The notes beneath the pieces are model-generated. The model did not search any database. It was not told the DNA's origin and was given only the letters and a program-made list of their open reading frames with translations. The position numbers and the translations under genes were made by a program. Shown here piece by piece: positions 26,318 through 35,844 of a DNA stretch of 64,000 bases (position 1 is the stretch's first letter; each line of letters opens with the position of its first letter). This DNA comes from Bradyrhizobium sp. NDS-1 (GTDB lineage Bacteria > Pseudomonadota > Alphaproteobacteria > Rhizobiales > Xanthobacteraceae). Location of the stretch: positions 2,155,501 through 2,219,500 of the forward strand of contig NZ_CP136628.1 in the NCBI RefSeq assembly GCF_032918005.1. Reading direction: 5' to 3'.

Positions 26318-27346
26318 ATGAAGCAGTATGTCGGGCTGGACGTCTCACAGAGAGAAACCGCTGTGTGCGTTGTCAACGAGACCGGTCAAGTAATATTCGA
26401 AGGGAAAGCCAGGTCTAATCCTGGTGCCTTGACTGACCTGCTTAACAAACATGCGCCTCATGCCGAGCGTATCGGCTTCGAGACCGGTGCGATGGCAAGT
26501 TGGCTATGGCATGAACTCCGCAGGGTTGAACTTCCGGTGGTCTGCATCGACGCTCGGCATGCGCACGCAGCTTTGTCGGTCCGAATGAACAAGAGCGATC
26601 AGAATGATGCGCGAGGGCTTGCCGAACTGGTGCGGGTTGGATGGTATCGAGAGGTAAAAGTCAAAAGTGAGGAAAGCCAGAAGATCCGAGCGATCCTTGT
26701 CGCCAGATCTCGGCTAGTGTCCATGCGCCGAGACATCGAGAACCAAGTTCGCAGCTTGATCAAGGAATGTGGATTGCTGTTCCCTCGCGCGATCGGCCAA
26801 CAATTCCGCAACCAGGTCAGCGAACTCTTGGGCGTCGATCATTTGCTTCTCAGCGTGATATCGCCGCTGCTCTCGATCCATGAGAACGTTTGTCAACAAC
26901 AAGGTAAGTTCGACAACGAGGTCCGCCGGTTGGCAAAGCTGGACGACACGACGCGTCGCCTGATGACGGTCCCGGGGGTCGGTGTCGTGACGGCCCTAAC
27001 GTTCCGCCACACGATCGATGACCCCTCGCGCTTCCGATCGGCTTCGACGGTCGGCGCCTACCTAGGCCTTACGCCGAGGCGCAGCCAATCCGGCGAAACC
27101 GACACCAACGGAAAGATATCTCGATGGGGCGACCGGCTTCTCCGAACTTACTTGTTCGAGGCCGCCACTGTCCTTCTTTATCGAACCAAAAAGTGGTCTT
27201 CCCTAAAGGCCTGGGGCATGAAGCTCGCCAAGCGGATCGGCATGAAGAAGGCAAAGGTCGCCATCGCCCGAAAGATCGCCGTGATTCTCCACTGCATCTG
27301 GGTCGATGGCACGTCGTTCGACTGGGGCCAGCCGAAGCCAATCTGA
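26318..27346 (+). CDS. IS110-family transposase (intact)
   Basis: A complete 342-residue DEDD transposase. [17 protein letters not shown] holds the first acidic residue of the RuvC-like domain. [20 protein letters not shown] holds the later Asp pair. The C-terminal transposase_20 domain shows [20 protein letters not shown] and [13 protein letters not shown] with its serine. AAGGAGCTCCC precedes the ATG. IS110 elements have no terminal inverted repeats and recombine through an element-encoded guide RNA, so exact ends cannot be drawn here. This is the only clearly intact transposase in the window. Confidence 0.92.
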   Translation: MKQYVGLDVSQRETAVCVVNETGQVIFEGKARSNPGALTDLLNKHAPHAERIGFETGAMASWLWHELRRVELPVVCIDARHAHAALSVRMNKSDQNDARGLAELVRVGWYREVKVKSEESQKIRAILVARSRLVSMRRDIENQVRSLIKECGLLFPRAIGQQFRNQVSELLGVDHLLLSVISPLLSIHENVCQQQGKFDNEVRRLAKLDDTTRRLMTVPGVGVVTALTFRHTIDDPSRFRSASTVGAYLGLTPRRSQSGETDTNGKISRWGDRLLRTYLFEAATVLLYRTKKWSSLKAWGMKLAKRIGMKKAKVAIARKIAVILHCIWVDGTSFDWGQPKPI

Positions 27347-27810
27347 TATTTGCTCGCAAGTTCCTGGTCCGGTCCGCCGGACTGGCGATGTCCCGCTGGG
27401 ACGGTGGTCGTGGTGACCTCGGTCAATCGGCTGGTGGCGGTTCGCCCGCACTCCGCTGCAAACGTTGAGGCGCCCGATCCGGACATCATCATGAGGCGCT
27501 CGCGACCTCGGAAAGGACCATGACCCCAGCTACGACATCAACCCAACCCGACGAAGCCGCCAACGACGTCGATTGCCAAGCCCGCTAGGCAATCGTCTCG
27601 CCATCCGCGATCGCTCCGTCTCCGCAACCTGACCAGCTCCGACGGAGCAATCGCTACCGGCGTGTCACTGGAGAGAGGAAGAATGGTAGCTTGACAACAA
27701 ACCGCAATTAAAGGGCCGATTGACAGTTTTTGGAGTGCCCAGTTTTGTAACGATGTGGCGCACCAAACACGATGCGAACGTGTGACTTCCACCTTTGGGA
27801 AGGCAATGGT
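27347..27810. other. non-coding flank of the IS110-family element
   Basis: About 450 bases without a recognisable gene follow the transposase. It includes GC-rich repeats and an A/T-rich segment near 27690-27740. Part of this is probably the element's right end; a guide RNA could be encoded in it or in the upstream flank. Confidence 0.35.
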
Positions 27811-28620
27811 CTAGGCAGCCAATCGCGGAATGACTGTTTCCACCAATCGCAAAAACCGGGTAATACGAGCCCACACGACCATCATTTCTTGCGAGATCCC
27901 GATTTCGAGAACACCCGTTCCATTTCGCCGGAATCGGGTGTTGCGTGTCCCCGCAACCAACGATTCTTGCGAAAGCAAGGCAACCAAAACCCCGGCCTCC
28001 GAAAAGACGTCGGGGTTTTTCTTGTTTGCGGCGAACCGCAGGAACGAGGCCAGGTCGCCCCGCAGGACGATCGCCAGTTCAGCCTTGTCGGGCACAAGTG
28101 TCACCTGATCGACCAACGTGCGGAAGACTTCCGCCGCCTCGGTCTTCCCATCCTCGGTCTTCCCATCCTCGTTCTGCAGGCTCTCATAGAGCGCCGCGAT
28201 CCGCTGACAGTAGATCTCCGCCATGTTCGGAATGTAGGAGGGGGGGGCGGCTCTTCCGCATTCGCAAGCTGGTCCTTCAGTACCGCCTTTCGGGCCTCGA
28301 GCCGCTTCATGTCCTCGACGATGGCTTCGATATCGGACCGCCAGCCTTAATAGCAGCCAGCAGCTTTCCCAGTTCGCGTTCGATGCGCGGGAGCTCGTCT
28401 CGCATGGCAGCGAGGCCCGCTCCACGCTCAATCCGCAACCGATTAACCTCGCGGGTGAACTCGTCGCAGAATTCCTTGAATAGATCGGGCTTCATCAAGT
28501 GCGTCCGGAGGCCACTGAGCACCGAGGCTTCGAGAGCGTCTCGCCTGATATTCAGGCGGTTGTCGCATGTGCCTTTGTTCCGCGACGTCGCGCAGCCGAG
28601 CAGATCCTTAGAGATCATCG
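27811..28620 (-). pseudogene. large serine recombinase, C-terminal part, frameshifted
   Basis: The minus strand starts in the zinc-ribbon region (LLGCATSRNKGTCDNRLNIR) and continues into the coiled-coil domain (FCDEFTREVNRLRIERGAG). The frame then changes, and MAEIYCQRIAALYESLQNED and FLRFAANKKN follow. The N-terminal resolvase domain with the catalytic serine is absent. One frameshift lies near 28330 and another at a run of eight G at about 28240. It is dead. Confidence 0.7.
28138..28167 (+). repeat. 15-bp direct repeat inside the recombinase remnant
   Basis: CTCGGTCTTCCCATC occurs twice in tandem, giving GKTEDGKTED in the minus-strand product. It keeps the frame and looks like a slippage duplication. 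Confidence 0.7.
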
Positions 28621-29341
28621 TATAGCCGCCACAGCCGCGGATCAGGGCTCAGCAAGTCCTCGCGCGTCCACACGCCCGGGCTCGTTCCGCGCATTCGCAG
28701 CAGAGCTTCGTCGCGCAATCGCGCGCGGCATTCGGTTCGTCGGCTCTGGGGCACCCGCAGTAGGAAGCCGAGGATGTCGTTAATCTCCAAGTCCAAGAGA
28801 CGCTCGGTGAGAACGCCCCAGATGCCGATCCGCCCCTCCGGTCCATGGGGTAGGGTCCCTGACAGGCTGGCCGGGAAAATCCGCTCTTCCGGCCATTCCT
28901 CCAAGCCGCGGACCAGCAGGTCGCTGGCCACGCCGGTGGCGTCGGCATTGGTAATCAGCAGATAGCCGTGCCGGGATCGTCGAGGTGGTGTTTGGCCGGC
29001 CGACGGGTGGTACCGTGTTTGAGCAACGCGTCGAAGTCGGTGATTGACCACGGACCGCTGTTGCGCAGCTTCACCTGCACGACGAGTTTGTAGCCGTCTG
29101 CGACGTTCGCGCTAGGTTGGGCACGGCCAGGCGTCGTTGGTTCGAGCTCCGACTCCAGATCTTCCTCGTTGGCGGGTTCGAGCGTGATGCTCGTCGCCGA
29201 TTTGGTGATCAACATCAACCGCAGAGCCGCCAACACCGAGACGGCGAGTTGGTACTCGTAGCCATCGAGTGCAGCCTTGCCCCCGCCTGCAGCAGATGGT
29301 AGAGGGAGCGCTGTCAAGCGTCGGCACTCATCAAACGTCAT
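28608..29341 (-). pseudogene. dsDNA-nuclease-domain (Cap4/DUF4297-like) protein, frameshifted
   Basis: Read from 29341, the first frame has GGGKAALDGYEYQLAVSVLA, LEPANEEDLESELEP and YKLVVQVKLRNSGPWSITDF. This is like the PD-(D/E)XK domain of Cap4-type defence nucleases, with Glu and Q-x-K positions. A frameshift near 28970 moves to YLLITNADATGVASDLLVRG and RIGIWGVLTERLLDLEINDI. The downstream domain is truncated where the recombinase remnant begins. The family call is by motif only. Confidence 0.5.
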
Positions 29342-29501
29342 TATCCAAGTAGTGGAGCTGCTGGAGATGATTCATCATCGTTTCTTTCTTACAGGTGCTT
29401 ATTGGCATCGGACATGCCAGAGGCATCGAGTGTCTTCAGCAACGCCGAGACGTTCCGTTGTCGTTTTTGAGCCCGCCTAGGCGGGGCTCTATGAGACCTC
29501 G

Positions 29502-29990
29502 TCAGGTTGTCTTCAGTTTTAGGGTGCTTGTCGGATAACCGAAGGCGAGAAAAAAGTGTGAAACTCGAATGGTGCCGTGCGTGGGAGCCAGCGACGGATC
29601 TCGTTCGTGCTCAGTGTCGAAATCTGCCGCCCTGAACATATTGGACGGCCTCGCTATCGGGTCGCCGCCGGAGGTAGGCTTAAGGCGCAATGCGGTTGCG
29701 AGGGCGGCGTCCTCCAGTGCTTCCCTGATCGGCGGGACCACATCAGCGTCCGGATCAAGAAGGACGCCCACCATGGCGGCGACCGCTTGTCGGCGGCTGT
29801 AGATGCCTGTGACGAAGCGACCGAGGCCTTGTTCGAGCAGATAATGGTTACGGTGCTTCTTTTGCCGTCCCATGCGATTGAACTCGAAGACGAGACGCAT
29901 GCCTTGAGTGGTGTCGTTCCAGCCATAGACAATGTCGGTCCGCCGCTCCTGAATGAGCGTTCCAGTGCTCAGATCGATTTCCCCGATCAC
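29502..29990 (-). pseudogene. truncated hypothetical gene abutting the hupV stump
   Basis: The minus-strand frame reads IGEIDLSTGTLIQERRTDIV, MRLVFEFNRMG and GLGRFVTGIYSRRQAVAAMV. It ends naturally but its 5' end stops where hupV sequence begins near 29996. It resembles uncharacterised proteins found beside defence or mobile genes; I cannot name it. The abrupt junction marks a deletion or insertion breakpoint. Confidence 0.5.
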
Positions 29991-29995
29991 GTCCT

Positions 29996-30355
29996 CGGCT
30001 GATCGAGACCGCGCGCATCGCGCTTGCCATGGAGCAGTGGACGCGCGCGCTGCGGCTGTCGGAGCCGTTCCGCGACAAATCGCGCGAGCTCCCCGACGGA
30101 AGCTATGTCGAGTTGGTCGAGGCCGCCCGCGGCAGTCTCGGGCACTGGATGGCAGTGCGCGACGGCAAGATAGAGCGCTTCCAGATCATCGCGCCGACCA
30201 CCTGGAATTTCTCGCCGCGCGATTCCTTCGACGTCGGCGGCCCGCCGGAGCGGGCGCTGGTCGGCACTGATGTCGGCGACGCCGGCCCGCGTGCGGTTGC
30301 GATCCAGCACATCGTGCGCTCGTTCGAGCCCTGCATGGTGTGCACCGCGCATTGA
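29996..30355 (+). pseudogene. hupV: 3' stump of hupV (H2-sensing hydrogenase large subunit)
   Basis: About 118 C-terminal codons of a NiFe-hydrogenase large subunit remain, ending APTTWNFSPRDSFDVGGPPE, VAIQHIVRSFEPCMVCTAH and stop. The chain stops right after the C-x2-C-x2-H motif. HupV-type sensors end this way, whereas HupL has a cleavable tail. The N-terminal two thirds and the small subunit hupU are missing. Without HupUV, the H2-responsive control known in Bradyrhizobium could not work from this locus. Confidence 0.8.
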
Positions 30356-30491
30356 CCGGAAACTTCGTTGCCGGCTGCAAATCGAATTGTTTCCTCTTCT
30401 CGTGTTGGCAGCGTCCTCGCGTACCGTTCATGAAAGTGGTTCAAATTCGCAACGTTATGGAATCTCTCTACTTTTGAATCTCTCCAGGCTG

Positions 30492-30509
30492 TTGGCCTGC
30501 TTCTTGCTA
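30492..30509 (+). promoter_or_regulatory. RpoN -24/-12 promoter of hupSL
   Basis: TTGGCCTGCTTCTTGCTA has GG and GC ten bases apart and a TTGCT -12 element, 45 bases before the hupS ATG. I found no TGT-N10-ACA NifA site in the 150 bases upstream. Activation by HoxA, the usual hup activator in Bradyrhizobium, is therefore more likely. No hoxA gene is in this window. Confidence 0.75.
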
Positions 30510-30553
30510 CCCTTTGCGTCATCGAAAAGTCAAAGCCGAAGGCGGGAGGATTC

Positions 30554-31645
30554 ATGGGCGCGGCGACGGAAACGTTTTACAGCGTGATCAGGCGGCAAGG
30601 CATCACGCGTCGGAGCTTTCATAAATTCTGCAGCCTGACGGCGACGAGCCTCGGCCTCGGACCGCTGGGGGCGAGCCGCATCGCGAACGCGCTCGAACTT
30701 AAGCCGCGCGTGCCCGTGATCTGGATGCACGGCCTCGAATGCACCTGCTGTTCGGAGAGCTTCATCCGCTCCGCGCACCCGCTGGTCAAGGATGCGGTGC
30801 TGTCGATGATCTCGCTCGACTACGACGACACCATCATGGCGGCTGCGGGCCACCAGGCCGAAGCCATCCTCGAGGAGACCCGCGCCAAGCACAAAGGCCA
30901 GTATATCCTCGCGGTGGAAGGCAATCCGCCGCTGAACGAAGGCGGGATGTTCCGCATCGATGGCGGCAAGCCGTTCGTCGAGAAGCTGAAGATGATGGCC
31001 GAGGACGCGATGGCAATCATCGCCTGGGGCGCCTGCGCCTCCTGGGGCTGCGTGCAGGCGGCAAAGCCCAATCCGACACAGGCAACTCCGATCGACAAGG
31101 TGATCACCAACAAGCCCATCATCAAGGTGCCGGGATGCCCCCCCATCGCCGAGGTGATGACCGGCGTCGTCACCTTCATCACCACCTTCGGCAAGCTGCC
31201 CGAGCTCGATCGCCAGGGCCGACCGAAGATGTTCTACTCGCAGCGCATTCATGACAAGTGCTACCGGCGCCCGCATTTCGACGCGGGGCAGTTCGTCGAG
31301 GAGTGGGACGACGAGGCCGCGCGCAAGGGCTATTGCCTCTACAAGATGGGCTGCAAGGGGCCGACCACCTACAACGCCTGCTCGACCGTGCGCTGGAACG
31401 GCGGCGTGTCCTTCCCGATCCAGTCGGGTCATGGCTGCATCGGATGCTCAGAGGACGGCTTCTGGGACAAGGGCTCGTTCTACGACCGTCTCACCAACAT
31501 CAAGCAGTTCGGCATCGAGAAGAATGCCGATCAGATCGGCATGGCGGCAGCCGGCGCCGTCGGCGCGGCGGTCGCGGCGCATGCCGCGGTGACGGCGGCG
31601 AAGCGCCTCGCCAACAAGCGCGACGATGCGAACCAAGATCACTAA
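30554..31645 (+). CDS. hupS: uptake [NiFe]-hydrogenase small subunit
   Basis: The Fe-S subunit that passes electrons from H2 oxidation towards HupC and the quinone pool. A Tat signal with RRSFHKF (Arg19-Arg20) exports the folded heterodimer to the periplasmic face. [13 protein letters not shown] near residue 61 and [20 protein letters not shown] supply ligands of the proximal cluster. [19 protein letters not shown] and [19 protein letters not shown] carry those of the distal and medial clusters. The C-terminal Ala-rich helix [18 protein letters not shown] anchors it in the membrane. Length 363 is normal. It heads the hupSLCDF unit behind an RpoN promoter. Confidence 0.97.
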   Translation: MGAATETFYSVIRRQGITRRSFHKFCSLTATSLGLGPLGASRIANALELKPRVPVIWMHGLECTCCSESFIRSAHPLVKDAVLSMISLDYDDTIMAAAGHQAEAILEETRAKHKGQYILAVEGNPPLNEGGMFRIDGGKPFVEKLKMMAEDAMAIIAWGACASWGCVQAAKPNPTQATPIDKVITNKPIIKVPGCPPIAEVMTGVVTFITTFGKLPELDRQGRPKMFYSQRIHDKCYRRPHFDAGQFVEEWDDEAARKGYCLYKMGCKGPTTYNACSTVRWNGGVSFPIQSGHGCIGCSEDGFWDKGSFYDRLTNIKQFGIEKNADQIGMAAAGAVGAAVAAHAAVTAAKRLANKRDDANQDH

Positions 31646-31666
31646 TCGAGTTCAGGGGAGATAGCG

Positions 31667-33456
31667 ATGGGCATCCAGACACCCAATGGGTTCAAGCTCG
31701 ACAATTCCGGCAAGCGCATCGTCGTCGATCCGGTCACCCGCATCGAAGGTCACATGCGGGTCGAGGTCAACGTCGATTCCGACAACATCATCCGTAACGC
31801 CGTGTCGAGCGGCACGATGTGGCGCGGCATCGAGGTGATCCTGAAGAACCGCGATCCGCGCGACGCCTGGGCGTTCACCGAACGGATCTGCGGCGTCTGC
31901 ACCGGCACGCACGCGCTGACTTCGGTGCGCGCGGTCGAGAACGCGCTCGGGATCGCCATCCCGGAGAACGCCAATTCGATCCGCAACCTGATGCAGCTTG
32001 CCCTGCAGGTGCACGACCACGTCGTCCATTTCTATCACCTTCACGCGCTGGACTGGGTCGACGTCGTTTCCGCGCTCTCGGCCGATCCGCGGGCGACCTC
32101 GACGCTAGCGCAGTCGATCTCGAGCTGGCCGCTGTCGTCGCCCGGCTACTTCAAGGATCTGCAGACCCGGCTGAAGAAGTTCGTCGAGTCCGGACAGCTC
32201 GGTCCGTTCAAGAATGGCTATTGGGGCAGCAAGGCCTACAGGCTGCCGCCCGAAGCCAATCTGCTGGCGGTGGCGCATTATCTGGAGGCGCTCGATTTCC
32301 AGAAGGAGATCGTCAAGATTCACACCATCTTCGGCGGCAAGAACCCGCATCCTAACTGGCTCGTCGGCGGCGTGCCCTGTCCGATCAATGTCGACGGCAC
32401 CGGCGCTGTCGGCGCCATCAACATGGAACGGCTGAACCTGATCTCCTCGATCATCGACCGTCTGATCGAGTTCAACGAAATGGTCTATCTGCCCGACGTG
32501 GCGGCGATCGGCTCATTCTACAAGGATTGGCTCTATGGTGGTGGCCTTTCGAGCCAGAGCGTGCTCTCGTATGGCGATGTGCCAGAACATGCCAACGACT
32601 ATTCCGCCAAGAGCCTGAAGCTGCCGCGCGGCGCCATTATCAACGGCAACCTGTCCGAGGTGCTTCCGGTCGACCACGCCAATCCCGACGAGATCCAGGA
32701 GTTCGTGGTGCACTCCTGGTACAAATATCCCGACGAGACCAAGGGACTTCATCCCTGGGACGGCGTCACCGAGCCGAATTACGTGCTGGGACCCAACGCG
32801 AAGGGCACCAAGACGGCGATCGAGCAGCTCGACGAAGGCGGCAAGTACTCCTGGATCAAGGCGCCGCGCTGGCGCGGTCACGCCATGGAGGTCGGCCCGC
32901 TGGCGCGCTGGGTCGTCGGCTACGCGCAGACCAAGGCGGAGTTCAAGGATCCCGTCGACAAGTTCCTTCGGGATCTGAACCTGCCGATCTCGGCGCTGTT
33001 CTCGACCTCGGCCGCACGGCGGCGCGTGCGCTCGAATCCGTCTGGGCCGGACGCCAGATGCGCTACTTCCAGGACAAGCTCGTCGCCAACATCAAGGCCG
33101 GCGACAGCTCGACCGCCAATGTCGACAAGTGGAAGCCGGAGAGCTGGCCGAAGGAGGCCAAGGGAGTCGGCTTCACCGAGGCGCCGCGCGGCGCGCTCGC
33201 GCACTGGGTCAAGATCAAGGACACCAAGATCGACAACTACCAGTGCGTGGTGCCGACGACCTGGAACGGCTCGCCGCGCGACCCCAAGGGAAATATTGGC
33301 GCCTTCGAGGCGTCGCTGATGAACACGCCGATGGTCAATCCCGAGCAGCCGCTGGAGATCCTGCGCACCATCCATTCCTTCGATCCGTGCTTGGCCTGTT
33401 CGACGCACGTCATGAGCCCGGACGGCCAGCAGCTCGCCAAGGTCAAGGTCAGGTAG
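31667..33456 (+). pseudogene. hupL: uptake [NiFe]-hydrogenase large subunit, one-base frameshift
   Basis: The catalytic subunit. The first NiFe-site pair is in [20 protein letters not shown], the second in [20 protein letters not shown], followed by the tail that HupD cleaves. The reading frame from 31667 changes near 33006. There GACCTCGG replaces the expected GACCCTCGG, and translation would run into 100 unrelated residues ending at 33319. The correct frame resumes at once ([20 protein letters not shown]) and is intact to 33456. The rest is well conserved, so this is either a sequencing error or a very recent inactivating mutation. Confidence 0.9.
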
Positions 33457-33465
33457 GAGAGGATC

Positions 33466-34203
33466 ATGATGGATGCAGCTGCCTCGGACGCCGGGCCCGA
33501 CCTCTCGGCGATCGCAGCCGATGCTTCCGGAGAACGTGCGGTGGGTCGTCCCAGCGTCTATGTCTACGAAGCGCCGGTACGGATCTGTCACTGGGTGAAC
33601 GCGTTCTCGATTATCGTGCTTATGGTGACCGGCTATCTGATCGGAACGCCGTTGCCGACGGTCGCGGGCGAGGCGTCCGACAATTTCGTGATGGGCTACA
33701 TCCGCTTCGCCCATTTCGCCGCGGGGCAGGTGCTCGCGGTATTCTTCCTCACGCGCATCCTGTGGGCTTTCGTCGGGAACCACCAGTCTCGGCAGATCTT
33801 CTACATCCCGGTTCACCGCAAGCAGTTCTGGGAGGAAGTGCTGCACGAAATCCGCTGGTACGCGTTCCTGGAGCGCGAGCCCAAGATGTATGTCGGCCAT
33901 AATCCTCTGGCGCAGATTGCGATGTTCACGGGATTCACGCTGTTCGTGGCCTTCATGATCATCACCGGGTTTGCGCTCTATTCGGAAGGCACCGGCATCG
34001 ATAGCTGGCAGCATAAGCTGTTCGGCTGGGTGTTTGCGATCTGGCCGAACAGCCAGGACGTGCACACCTGGCATCATCTCGGCATGTGGGCGCTGGTCGT
34101 GTTCGTGATGGTGCACATCTTCACCGCGATCCGCGAAGACATCATGTCGCGCCAGAGCATCATCTCCTCGATGATCTCGGGCGAACGGCAATTCCGCGAC
34201 TGA
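33466..34203 (+). CDS. hupC: Ni/Fe-hydrogenase b-type cytochrome subunit
   Basis: A membrane cytochrome b that anchors HupSL and transfers electrons to the quinone pool. Four hydrophobic helices are visible (for example FSIIVLMVTGYLIGTPLPTV, FTGFTLFVAFMIITGFALYS and WALVVFVMVHIFTAI). Haem-ligand histidines lie in VRICHWVNAF, FAHFAAGQV, HTWHHLGMW and FVMVHIF. GGAGAGG precedes the ATG, ten bases after hupL. The 245-residue length is as expected. Confidence 0.95.
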   Translation: MMDAAASDAGPDLSAIAADASGERAVGRPSVYVYEAPVRICHWVNAFSIIVLMVTGYLIGTPLPTVAGEASDNFVMGYIRFAHFAAGQVLAVFFLTRILWAFVGNHQSRQIFYIPVHRKQFWEEVLHEIRWYAFLEREPKMYVGHNPLAQIAMFTGFTLFVAFMIITGFALYSEGTGIDSWQHKLFGWVFAIWPNSQDVHTWHHLGMWALVVFVMVHIFTAIREDIMSRQSIISSMISGERQFRD

Positions 34204-34217
34204 GACGGGAACGCCAA

Positions 34218-34799
34218 GTGAAGCCGACTTTCTCGCAAGACGATCGCATCCTGGTGCTCGGCATCGGCAATATCCTGTGGGCCGACGAAGGGTTCGGCGT
34301 GCGCGCGGTGGAGGAGTTTCACCGCCGCTACGCCGTGCCCGACAATGTCACCATTCTCGATGGCGGCACGCAGGGGCTCTATCTCGTCAACTATCTGGAA
34401 GAGGCGGACCGCCTGATCGTGTTCGACGCGATCGACTATGGCCTCGAGCCCGGCCAGTTGAAGCTTGTGCGTGACGACGAGGTGCCGCGTTTCACCGGCG
34501 CCAAGAAGATGAGCCTGCACCAGACCGGCTTCCAGGAAGTCATCAGCGCGGCCGACCTGCTCGGCCGCTGCCCGAAACATCTGGTGCTGATCGGCTGCCA
34601 GCCGCTCGATCTCGAAGACTGGGGCGGGCCGCTGACGCCGCCGGTGCGCGACCAGATCGCGCCCGCGATCAATCTCGCTTGCGCCATCCTGGCCGAATGG
34701 GGCCTCACGGTGAGCCAACGCGCCGAGCCATTGGCAGATATCGAGCGGCTGCTCGCCAATGACATCGATCATCTCCATTACGAGACGCCGCCGGCCTGA
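34218..34799 (+). CDS. hupD: hydrogenase maturation endopeptidase
   Basis: The protease that removes the C-terminal tail of HupL after nickel insertion. ILVLGIGNILWADEGFGVRA contains the first nickel-binding Glu, IVFDAIDYG the Asp, and LHQTGFQEV the His of the metal site. The start is a GTG at 34218; an upstream ATG in frame lies inside hupC. Length 193 fits HupD/HyaD proteins. Confidence 0.92.
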   Translation: MKPTFSQDDRILVLGIGNILWADEGFGVRAVEEFHRRYAVPDNVTILDGGTQGLYLVNYLEEADRLIVFDAIDYGLEPGQLKLVRDDEVPRFTGAKKMSLHQTGFQEVISAADLLGRCPKHLVLIGCQPLDLEDWGGPLTPPVRDQIAPAINLACAILAEWGLTVSQRAEPLADIERLLANDIDHLHYETPPA

Positions 34800-34825
34800 T
34801 CGGCCACACTGCCGGAGACTTGCCC

Positions 34826-35122
34826 ATGTGCCTCGGCCTGCCCATGACGATTGTCGAGACCGACGGGATCTCGGCGCTGTGCACGTATCGCGGCGAGCAG
34901 CGCCCCGTCTCTGTGCTGCTGCTCTCGAATCCTCCGGTCGGCGCCAAGGTGCTGGTCTATATCGACACCGCGATCCGGCTGCTGGACGAGGACGAGGCAC
35001 GCCTGATCGCGAATGCGATCGAAGGTCTCAGCGCGGCGCTCGACGGCGAGGATTGCGATCGCTTCTTCGCCGACCTCATCGACCGCGAGCCGCAACTGCC
35101 CGAGCACCTGCGGTCCGACTAG
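34826..35122 (+). CDS. hupF: HupF, HypC-like hydrogenase chaperone
   Basis: A 98-residue HypC/HupF-family chaperone. The N-terminal MCLGLPM carries the essential Cys2. Central strands (VSVLLLSNPPVGAKVLVYID) form the OB-like barrel. HupF is a HypC paralogue that helps stabilise HupL during maturation, especially under oxygen. It is the last gene of the first hup block; a 275-base gap follows. Confidence 0.92.
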   Translation: MCLGLPMTIVETDGISALCTYRGEQRPVSVLLLSNPPVGAKVLVYIDTAIRLLDEDEARLIANAIEGLSAALDGEDCDRFFADLIDREPQLPEHLRSD

Positions 35123-35291
35123 GATCGCCGCTGCTTCTCCCGTTTGATGCGTTGACGACATCAGTGACCGGCCGGCCTCGGCGGCCGCTGTGCGCCTGGA
35201 AGATCGATTTCTACCTGCAAAGACAGCTCTCACCAGATATGGCAAGTATCTTTCCATTGAAGCCTGGCTTACAATCGGCGCCAAGAAATAC

Positions 35292-35305
35292 ATGATCTGG
35301 ATCAA
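35292..35305 (+). promoter_or_regulatory. FixK/FNR-type box upstream of hupG
   Basis: ATGATCTGGATCAA matches the FixK/FNR consensus TTGAT-N4-ATCAA at nine of ten defined bases. It lies about 46 bases before a -24/-12 element and 93 bases before hupG. It could add low-oxygen control to hup/hyp maturation genes. Confidence 0.5.
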
Positions 35306-35337
35306 TGGGATAAATCCGAACATGTGATAACCGATCC

Positions 35338-35354
35338 TGGCACGTGGCTTGCTG
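35338..35354 (+). promoter_or_regulatory. RpoN -24/-12 promoter upstream of hupG
   Basis: TGGCACGTGGCTTGCTG is a near-perfect RpoN element (GG-N10-GC with TGGCAC and TTGCT). It lies 44 bases before the hupG ATG, in the only sizeable gap in the hup cluster. No perfect TGT-N10-ACA site was found upstream. Confidence 0.7.
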
Positions 35355-35397
35355 ACCTCTAGTTCGGCAAAAACACAAGCTTGTCAGGAGAGGTTCG

Positions 35398-35844
35398 ATG
35401 GAATTCCAGGTGGGAAAGCATGATCTGGCGCGGAGTGGTCTGCCGGAGGTCGATGCTGCGACGGTCGATCATTTTCTTGGCGGAGCGGACGAGGCCGGTG
35501 CGGTCGCGGTGCTGCTGTCGGCGGGCGATCCCAACCGCTTTCCGGAGGCAATCGATGTCGCCGTGGTGCTGCCCGAGCTTATCGCAGCGTTCGGCAATCG
35601 GCTGCGCGGTGCGATCATCGCACGCGACGCTGAGCGTGTGCTCGGCGAGCGCTTCGAGGTGCGGGTGCAGCCGACGCTGATCTTCGTCGCCAACGGCAAG
35701 ACGCTGGGGTTGATCGCCAAGATCCAGGACTGGTCGGTCTATGCCGACCGCATCACCAAGCTGATCGACCGGCCGCGCGGGCAAGGCGCCGCAGTCGCCG
35801 TCACCATCGTTCCCCAGCATCGCGCACAAGAGGTCGGGCTATGA
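35398..35844 (+). CDS. hupG: HupG, HyaE-type hydrogenase accessory protein
   Basis: A 148-residue thioredoxin-fold protein of the HyaE/HupG family that assists HupS/HupL assembly and export. [20 protein letters not shown] matches the family core; the thioredoxin Cys pair is absent, as usual. AGGAGAGG precedes the ATG. It overlaps hupH by four bases. Confidence 0.9.
   Translation: MEFQVGKHDLARSGLPEVDAATVDHFLGGADEAGAVAVLLSAGDPNRFPEAIDVAVVLPELIAAFGNRLRGAIIARDAERVLGERFEVRVQPTLIFVANGKTLGLIAKIQDWSVYADRITKLIDRPRGQGAAVAVTIVPQHRAQEVGL

Noticed and set aside
28236..28250. Run of eight G as a phase-variation switch
   Set aside because: It lies in a recombinase remnant that lacks its catalytic domain, so switching would have no effect.
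32920..34191. 423-codon minus-strand frame over hupL/hupC
   Set aside because: Shadow of two certain hydrogenase genes.
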